This document shows positions 23,438-28,311 of a DNA stretch of 28,311 nucleotides, piece by piece. Both the position numbers and the translations under genes were made by a program. The DNA comes from IDS-8 sp035304285 (GTDB taxonomy: Bacteria; Pseudomonadota; Gammaproteobacteria; Steroidobacterales; Woeseiaceae). The stretch lies in NCBI GenBank assembly GCA_035304285.1, contig DATGQI010000138.1, positions 1 through 28,311 of the forward strand, given 5' to 3'. Below the pieces are notes generated by a model that searched no databases, was not told where the DNA came from, and saw only the letters and a list, made by a program, of their open reading frames with translations. How positions within the stretch are numbered: position 1 is the first letter of the stretch; each line of letters opens with the position of its first letter.

Positions 23438-23722
23438 ATGCCACGTTACCTGGTCATGAGGGACTTCCCCGAGGCCCTGGAAATCCCCGTCAACGACGCA
23501 GGCGCGAAGGTCTGCGAAAGCGTCGTCGATGCGAACCTCAACGAGAGCGTCACCTGGCTGCACTCTTATGTAAGCCCGGACAAGAAGCAGAGCTGGTGCA
23601 TCTACGATGCGCCTACGCCCGAGGCGGTACGTCGCGCCGCGACGCGAAACCGGCTGCCTGTCACTCAGATCAGGGAAGTGCGGGTGCTGGATCCCTACTT
23701 CTATACAGGAGAACCAGAATGA
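23438..23722 (+). CDS. DUF4242 domain protein
   Basis: This is a 94-residue protein matching the DUF4242 pattern: an N-terminal strand PRYLVMRDFP, then SVTWLHSYVSPDKKQSWCIYDAPTPEAVRRAA and a final strand IREVRVLDPYF. The family has a ferredoxin-like fold; one Streptomyces member was described as nickel-binding. The His in WLHSYV is the conserved candidate metal ligand. The ATG at 23438 follows GAGGGAACC. Its stop overlaps the next start (ATGA), so it is translationally coupled to the secreted protein gene at 23719-24294, and both face away from the LuxR-type regulator. Confidence 0.87.
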   Translation: MPRYLVMRDFPEALEIPVNDAGAKVCESVVDANLNESVTWLHSYVSPDKKQSWCIYDAPTPEAVRRAATRNRLPVTQIREVRVLDPYFYTGEPE

Positions 23723-24294
23723 AACAGCGAATTTTACGTTCGGGACAACTCACCGCGCTCGCAGTAGCTGCCGTTCTCGTGACGGGCGCTTTGACATCCA
23801 AGGACGTTTCCGCAGGCGGTGATTACAAGCAGCACAAGAAGTCTTACCCGACCGGGCTCGTCAAAACTGTACTTAAGGAAACGCGGGGACTCAGGGACAT
23901 CAACGAGGCGAGGGCGCAGGGATACGGCTTGTTCTTAGGCTGTGTCAGCAGCCCTCACGAGGGTTCAATGGGTGTGCACTACGTAAACGGCGGGCTCGTC
24001 GGCGATGGCGCACTGGATGCAGCAAACCCCGAAGCGCTGGTTTACGAGCCCCGGCGGGGCAAGCTCAGGCTCGTCGCCGTGGAATATGTGGTCATCGCCG
24101 ACGCCTGGCACTCGGGCAACGAAGAACCGCCGGTGTTGGACGGGCAAGTCTTCAACTACGTAGGAAGCCCCAATCGCTACGGGCTACCGGCGTTCTACGA
24201 GCTGCACGTGTGGGCCTGGAAGGATAATCCACACGGGATGTTCTCGGACCACAACCCCAGGGTGTCTTGCGAGGATTATTCTGCGGACGAGTAA
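23719..24294 (+). CDS. secreted protein of unknown family (paralogue of the protein encoded at 13764-14438)
   Basis: This is a 191-residue protein with a clear signal peptide (LTALAVAAVLVTGALTSKDVSA, cleavage near residue 32). The mature domain shares an ordered set of motifs with the protein at 13764-14438: MGVHYVN, ALVYEP, LVAVEYVVIADAW, EPPVLDG, ELHVWAWKDNPHGMF and NPRVSCEDY. Spacing is similar and overall identity looks roughly one third, by eye. Conserved His, Trp and the single late Cys suggest a metal, heme or small-molecule site, but function is unknown. The ATG at 23719 overlaps the stop of the DUF4242 gene. It is coupled with that gene and probably controlled by the divergent LuxR-type ATPase. 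Confidence 0.87.
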   Translation: MKQRILRSGQLTALAVAAVLVTGALTSKDVSAGGDYKQHKKSYPTGLVKTVLKETRGLRDINEARAQGYGLFLGCVSSPHEGSMGVHYVNGGLVGDGALDAANPEALVYEPRRGKLRLVAVEYVVIADAWHSGNEEPPVLDGQVFNYVGSPNRYGLPAFYELHVWAWKDNPHGMFSDHNPRVSCEDYSADE

Positions 24295-24340
24295 ACCCGG
24301 ATGCTGTTCAGTTCCCGGAGCCGTGGTGGCATTGGGGTAG

Positions 24341-24667
24341 CGTTTTCTCATAGAAGTTTCAGCGATTCGCTGGCATACAGACCTGCAACGTACATATCTC
24401 GCCAATGTGCTGTCGCTATACGCGCCAGGCTGCGCCATGCTCGTCGACGCCGTGCAGCGAATTGAAGCCGGCGAATCGCCAGGGCACGTCGCTCAACCGC
24501 GGGAAGGCCGATACTACTCCTCGTCGGAAGCCGCCGACCTCGCGCGTTTCCAACATGCCGGCCTCCGCCTGTTTGACGGAAACGAGCTCCATGCTTTCGT
24601 CAAAGGAAATACCCCAGCCAGTCTCCGGCAACCTGGCGCTACCGCAGCGGAACGTAGCTACCGCTAA
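24341..24667 (+). pseudogene. remnant of a formyltransferase-like gene, C-terminal part only
   Basis: This frame is open after a TAG at 24338-24340 but has no good start; the only internal starts (GTG 24407, ATG 24450) lack ribosome binding sites. The translation contains RWHTDLQRTYLANVL, PGCAMLVDAVQRIEAGE, GRYYSSSEAADLARF and GLRLFDGNEL. These resemble the end of formyltransferase-fold proteins, where an NVLxLYxxGC-like helix and a YxSxPxxxDxxRF motif occur. The N-terminal catalytic domain is absent upstream. The assignment is by pattern memory and moderate. The rest of the 459-bp gap (24295-24340 and 24668-24753) shows nothing else. Confidence 0.45.
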
Positions 24668-24753
24668 TGACTCGGTCTCGCCTGAGCCATAAGGAGATTC
24701 TGCCCACCCAGCGCTTCCCCAGGACACGAGGACTCGGCTCGACCAGCGCTCTC

Positions 24754-25464
24754 CTACCGAAGCACCGCGTCCGATACGATTCGCCCGTCGACCAGTTCGA
24801 TCTGCCGATCGCAGGTCTCGGCCAGGCGCGTATCGTGCGTCACCAGCAGCACGGCGCAGCCGAGGTCGGCATTGAAATGCCTGAAGAGTTCGAACACGCC
24901 GGCCGAGCTGTGCGTGTCGAGGTTTCCGGTAGGTTCGTCCGCGAGCAGCAACGCGGGCCGCGTGACAAGCGCGCGCGCAACGGCCACGCGCTGCTGCTGA
25001 CCGCCAGAGAGCTCGCCTGGCTTCTTCCCGGCGAAATCGGCGAGTCCCACCGCATCCAGCAGGCTGCGCGCCGAGTCGATTGCTTCGCTATCCGGCCGGC
25101 CGTGTCTCACCATCCACGGCATCAGTACGTTCTCGAGCGCCGTGAAGGCTTCGATCAGGTAATGGAACTGGAACACGAAGCCGATAGCGACGGCCCGCAT
25201 CGCCGTGCGGTCCGCGTCGTCGAGCGTGCTGGTCGCCCGGCCGAGAAGGTACAGCTCGCCACCCGTCGGTGTATCGAGGAGCCCGATCAGGTTCAGGAGC
25301 GTGCTTTTCCCGGACCCCGAGGGGCCGACCAGCGCAGCGAAATCGTCCCGGCCGAGCTTGAGGTTTACCCCGTGCAGCACCTCGGTCTCCGTCGGGCGGC
25401 CCACGTTGTAAGACTTGCGCAGGTCCACGAGATCGAGGACGACCTGCCGGTCCGGCTCAGACAT
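24754..25464 (-). CDS. ABC transporter ATP-binding subunit (MacB/LolD-like)
   Basis: This is a 236-residue ATPase. Walker A is GPSGSGKST (47-55), the Q-loop lies in FVFQFHYL, the signature is LSGGQQQ (152-158), Walker B is ALLLADEPT (171-179) and the H-loop His is in VTHD. It belongs to the LolD/MacB/FtsE group, which drives mechanotransmission across the periplasm rather than classic membrane transport. The ATG at 25464 overlaps the permease stop by 8 bp, so the two are translationally coupled. It is the third gene of a membrane-fusion protein, permease, ATPase operon. Candidate substrates are lipoproteins, peptides or antibiotics; the sequence does not decide. Confidence 0.96.
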   Translation of the reverse strand: MSEPDRQVVLDLVDLRKSYNVGRPTETEVLHGVNLKLGRDDFAALVGPSGSGKSTLLNLIGLLDTPTGGELYLLGRATSTLDDADRTAMRAVAIGFVFQFHYLIEAFTALENVLMPWMVRHGRPDSEAIDSARSLLDAVGLADFAGKKPGELSGGQQQRVAVARALVTRPALLLADEPTGNLDTHSSAGVFELFRHFNADLGCAVLLVTHDTRLAETCDRQIELVDGRIVSDAVLR

Positions 25465-26659
25465 GACGAATGGCCGTCATGGGATCGAGCCGTGCCGCGC
25501 GTTTCGCGGGCACCGCAGCCGAGAGCACACCCGTCAGGGTCGCCAGCGCGACGGCCGCCACGACGAGTCCGGGCGAGACCGGCACCTCGAAAAGGCCCGG
25601 GCCGAAGGCGTTGAACGTCCAAACGAGTCCGTAGCCGAGAAAGCTTCCAGCCACCGACCCCACGAGCCCGAACACGCCGCCCTGGAGCAGGAAGACGCGC
25701 AGCACCTTGGGCCTCGTCGTGCCCATCGCGCGCAGGATGCCGATCTCGCGCGTGTGCTGCACGACGCTCACGGACAGCACGCTCGCAATGCCGAAGGCCA
25801 CCGACACGGCGACGAAGAAACTGATCATCCCGGTGGAAAGGCTCTGGGCGCTGAGCGCGTTCAGGAGCTCGGCGTTCGTCTGCATCCAGCTCTCCGCCTT
25901 CAGGCTCATGCGCCGCGCGATGCGCCGGGCAACCTCGCCCGCAGCGAAGATCTCTTCAACCTTGAGATCGATCACAGTAACGCCGCCGGGGAGACCGAGC
26001 AGTGACTGCGCTTGCTTCAGCCCAAGGTAGGCGTAGCGTTCGTCGAGCTCGCGCACTCCGAGCTCGAAGATGCCGACTACGTTGAGGACCGCTTCACCGC
26101 CCCGGCCGGCGTCGAAACGCACCTTGTCACCCACGCTGACGCCGAGGTTCGCGGCGAGTACGCGACCGATGACCGCGTCCCCGGCGCCTGCGCGGAACTC
26201 CCCCGCGATGATGTCGTCGTCTACGGCGACGATCCGCCGGTAGCGAGCGACGTCGATGCCGAGCACGGCCACCGACTCGCGCGCCTCGCCTCGCCGCGCG
26301 AACGCCGGCCCCGAGACAACCGGTGACACGGCAACGACGCCGGGAAAGTCATCGAGCGCGGCCAGCACCTCCTGCCAGTTGTTTATGGAGCGCAGGCGCT
26401 GCGCCCGCGGGTCCTCGAGCACGAGTTGCACCACGCCGCTCGCGGCAGGCGCGACCAGATTCACTTCCTCCGGTGCCTCCACGCGCACGTGTGCCTGCGT
26501 GCCGAGCGTGCGAGCGACCGCGTTCGACTGCAAGCCACTGATCAGGGCGGTAATGAAAACGATGACGGCTACGCCGACACCGATCCCGATGAGTATCAGC
26601 GTGCTCTGGATGCGACCCTGGCGCAGCAGGCGTATCGCTATAGTCCATTCGATCCACAT
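25457..26659 (-). CDS. ABC transporter permease (MacB/FtsX family)
   Basis: This is a 400-residue permease of the FtsX/MacB_PCD type. There is one N-terminal helix (about 18-42, TLILIGIGVGVAVIVFITALI), a large periplasmic domain (about 45-270) and three C-terminal helices (about 275-300, 325-350, 365-385), with the conserved EIGILRAMGTTR coupling segment and the MTAIRHV ending. This four-helix layout is normal for LolC/LolE/MacB permeases. The start at 26659 is 9 nt after the fusion-protein stop, and the end overlaps the ATPase start. It forms the membrane part of a tripartite export system. Confidence 0.94.
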   Translation of the reverse strand: MWIEWTIAIRLLRQGRIQSTLILIGIGVGVAVIVFITALISGLQSNAVARTLGTQAHVRVEAPEEVNLVAPAASGVVQLVLEDPRAQRLRSINNWQEVLAALDDFPGVVAVSPVVSGPAFARRGEARESVAVLGIDVARYRRIVAVDDDIIAGEFRAGAGDAVIGRVLAANLGVSVGDKVRFDAGRGGEAVLNVVGIFELGVRELDERYAYLGLKQAQSLLGLPGGVTVIDLKVEEIFAAGEVARRIARRMSLKAESWMQTNAELLNALSAQSLSTGMISFFVAVSVAFGIASVLSVSVVQHTREIGILRAMGTTRPKVLRVFLLQGGVFGLVGSVAGSFLGYGLVWTFNAFGPGLFEVPVSPGLVVAAVALATLTGVLSAAVPAKRAARLDPMTAIRHV

Positions 26660-26668
26660 CGCTACCCC

Positions 26669-27895
26669 TCAGCCGTCGGGACCCACCATGCCGCCGAAAG
26701 CCGGGCGGTCGGAACCGCCTGGTGACGTCGCCTCTTCCTCAACCCGCACGCGATCGCCCTCGGCCACATCCTCGGCAGACTGAAGCAGCAGCACCCTGTC
26801 TCCCACCTCGAGCCCCGATACCACTTCGGTCAGCGTGAGCCCGCGGAGCCCGAGGCGCACCAAGATGCGCTGCGCGCGTCCATCCCTGACCGCCAGCACG
26901 TGACCGCGATCCGCGACACGGTCGAGGAGTGCGTCGTTGGGCACTACGAGCGCACGCTCCCGGCGCCCGGTTTCGACGCTCACCGACACGGTCATGTCCT
27001 GGCGAAGGAAATCCGGCACCGGCTCCACTCGGAGCCGGACATCCACGGTGCCGCGCTGCGGGTCTATGCGCGGTGCGATGAGTGTGATCTCGCCGGGGAA
27101 TGGGCGGTCCGGGAATGCGTCGGCGATGCCGGTCGCTCGCTGACCGGTGTGCAACAGCGCGAGGTTCTCCTCATCGAAGGGAACGAGCAGTTCCGTGTCG
27201 CCGCTGTGTGCGATCGTGAACAGCACCGTGCCGGGCTGCACGAGATCGCCCGGCTCGGCGTTGCGGGTGAGCACCGTACCCGCCGCCTCGGAGCGGACGA
27301 CGGTTTTGGCCAGCACCGCGCGCGCCGCCGCGAGGCGTTCCCGCAGGACGCTCTCCTCGGGACCCCCGGCCGCGATGGCCATGGCGCGAAGGCGTGCCGT
27401 CTCCATGGCCGCCCGTGCGACCGTCGCGGTTTCCTCCGCCTGCTCGAGCGCCTCGCGAGCGATCAACTCGCGCTCGAAGAGGTCGCGCCGGCGCGCCGTC
27501 TCGCGCTCAGCCTGGGCGAGTCGCGCCTCCGCCTCGCGCAGGGACTCCTCCGCCTGCGGGCGGGTCGAGCGAACGAGATTGTCGAACTCCGCCTCGGCCT
27601 CGCGCACTTGCGCCGCCAGATCGTGCGCGCGCAGCACGGCAAGCACGTCGCCGGGCGCAACGCTGTCCCCCTCCTCCACGCGACGCTCGAGCACGACGCC
27701 CGTGATTTCACTGCCGACCTGTGATCGCGACACGCTGACAACGCGCCCGGTCGCCACCACGGTCTGCACGAGTGGTCGCGCTTCAATGCGATAGCCGGGC
27801 AGCCGCGGACCGAGCCACATCGGCACCAGGAGGCCGGCCACCACCACCGCTCCAATCGCGAGGATGATCAGGCGAGGAGAAAGCTTCCGCGGCAT
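26669..27895 (-). CDS. periplasmic membrane-fusion protein (HlyD/MacA-like)
   Basis: This is a 408-residue adaptor. It has one N-terminal membrane anchor (about 10-27), a lipoyl-like half (GSEITGVVLERRVEEGDSV), a long alpha-hairpin rich in Glu, Ala and Arg (about 85-185), the second lipoyl half (VVRSEAAGTVLTRNAEPGD) and beta-barrel and membrane-proximal domains. The ATG at 27895 is preferred; the frame extends to a TTG at 27925, which is less likely. It is the first gene of the export operon, with the permease 9 nt downstream. The Asp/Gly-rich tail is short. It links the MacB-like permease to an outer-membrane channel that is not encoded in this window. Confidence 0.93.
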   Translation of the reverse strand: MPRKLSPRLIILAIGAVVVAGLLVPMWLGPRLPGYRIEARPLVQTVVATGRVVSVSRSQVGSEITGVVLERRVEEGDSVAPGDVLAVLRAHDLAAQVREAEAEFDNLVRSTRPQAEESLREAEARLAQAERETARRRDLFERELIAREALEQAEETATVARAAMETARLRAMAIAAGGPEESVLRERLAAARAVLAKTVVRSEAAGTVLTRNAEPGDLVQPGTVLFTIAHSGDTELLVPFDEENLALLHTGQRATGIADAFPDRPFPGEITLIAPRIDPQRGTVDVRLRVEPVPDFLRQDMTVSVSVETGRRERALVVPNDALLDRVADRGHVLAVRDGRAQRILVRLGLRGLTLTEVVSGLEVGDRVLLLQSAEDVAEGDRVRVEEEATSPGGSDRPAFGGMVGPDG

Positions 27896-27971
27896 ACGTA
27901 GACTCACGTGGTAGACGATGCACAACCATCACTCGGACCGGGGCAGGACGCAACAGCGGAAAACACCGAGC

Positions 27972-28169
27972 TTACAGTCGCCCGTAGTGGCTAAACATGC
28001 TTTCCCAGTTTCTCACAAGCGCGACGGAGGACGTTAAGGACGGCGTCATAGAACGCCGCAGCGCGATCAAGATCAGGTCCATGTGGAGCCGCGGGAGGAA
28101 GAACTGCACGATCGGCCCCATAAGCAATGCGAAGGCGACCGTACCGACTCCGAAGGTGCCGCCCGGCAT
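27972..28169 (-). pseudogene. composite remnant: YczE-like membrane segment followed by a VOC-like fragment in another frame
   Basis: The minus-strand frame starting MPGGTFGVGTVAFALLMGP and continuing IVQFFLPRL looks like the end of a YczE/YitT-like membrane protein without its earlier helices. At about 28080 the overlapping frame (27991 onward) reads LDRAAAFYDAVLNVLRRAC, the typical first helix of a VOC/glyoxalase domain, then stops at once. Neither piece is a full domain. This suggests decayed genes joined by deletion, or a frameshifted relic. There is no convincing ribosome binding site. It lies 18 bp after the epimerase-like stop. Confidence 0.4.
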
Positions 28170-28187
28170 TCATGCTTCGGCGCGTGC

Positions 28188-28311
28188 CTAACCGCGAAGA
28201 GCCGCAGCGATACCTTCGCGATACGGCGTCGGGACGCTCCCGTAGTGCGTTTCGATTTTCGTGCTGTCGAAGCGGTAGTCGTGCTCGAACTGGGACTCCA
28301 TGCTCGCCGGT
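28188..28311 (-). CDS. C-terminal end of an NAD(P)-dependent epimerase/reductase-like protein (cut by window edge)
   Basis: Only the last 41 codons are present. The frame reads FEHDYRFDSTKIETHYG, then VPTPYREGIAAALRG and TAG (28190-28188). This matches the end of atypical SDR/NAD-dependent epimerase proteins, where a DSxKxxxxFG..PTP..EGI motif closes the fold. The Rossmann part, and therefore the cofactor and substrate, lie outside the window. Confidence 0.6.
   Translation of the reverse strand, partial: PASMESQFEHDYRFDSTKIETHYGSVPTPYREGIAAALRG

Noticed and set aside
24416..24727. 103-codon minus-strand frame
   Set aside because: It lies opposite the formyltransferase-like remnant, has no ribosome binding site and shows no known motif.

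Overview
The window is GC-rich, densely coded and mostly minus-strand DNA. It looks like a gammaproteobacterium with a respiratory lifestyle. The supporting features are a Tat-exported HiPIP, an FNR-type Fe-S regulator with its usual binding boxes, a CuA heme-copper enzyme with its assembly factors, and a TolB-domain/TPR protein of a type common in Woeseia- and Wenzhouxiangella-like lineages. The taxonomic assignment is inference. No rRNA, tRNA, CRISPR array or intact insertion sequence was seen.

Layout. 1-2435: a truncated secreted DUF5694-like protein, a flavin monooxygenase bracketed by two 62-nt structured direct repeats (598-659 and 1830-1891), and a YCII-family protein. 2542-2931: HiPIP behind an FNR box. 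3057-11193: an eight-gene minus-strand operon. In transcription order it encodes a 53-aa membrane peptide, a CuA subunit II, a heme-copper subunit I whose active-site Tyr position is Gln, heme O synthase, SCO, a one-helix protein of unknown function, a second divergent heme-copper-like subunit I, and a cytochrome b / [2Fe-2S] ferredoxin / FAD-NAD(P) reductase fusion. 11446-13573: an FNR-family regulator and a HemN-like protein that has lost the radical-SAM cysteines. 13764-18448: a secreted protein of unknown function, an AhpC-type peroxiredoxin, a flavoprotein and a ferric-reductase-like flavocytochrome. 18432-24294: a TolB/TPR protein, a large LuxR-type ATPase regulator, a DUF4242 protein and a second member of the unknown secreted family. 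24341-28311: a formyltransferase remnant, a MacAB/Lol-like export operon, a composite gene remnant and the end of an epimerase-like gene.

How it fits together. HiPIP, the eight-gene operon and the hemN-like gene each carry the same 14-bp FNR box, TTGACCTGGATCAG on one strand or the other. In each case the box is placed so that a class II start (box centred at -41.5) gives a plausible -10 element. Together with the regulator gene this forms a compact low-oxygen respiratory island. The loss of the Tyr position in subunit I, the second aberrant heme-copper subunit and its translationally coupled NAD(P)H-type cytochrome b reductase suggest nitric oxide reduction, or another non-canonical terminal reduction, rather than ordinary oxygen respiration. 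HiPIP is a candidate donor to CuA. This assembly is the most likely undescribed system in the window.
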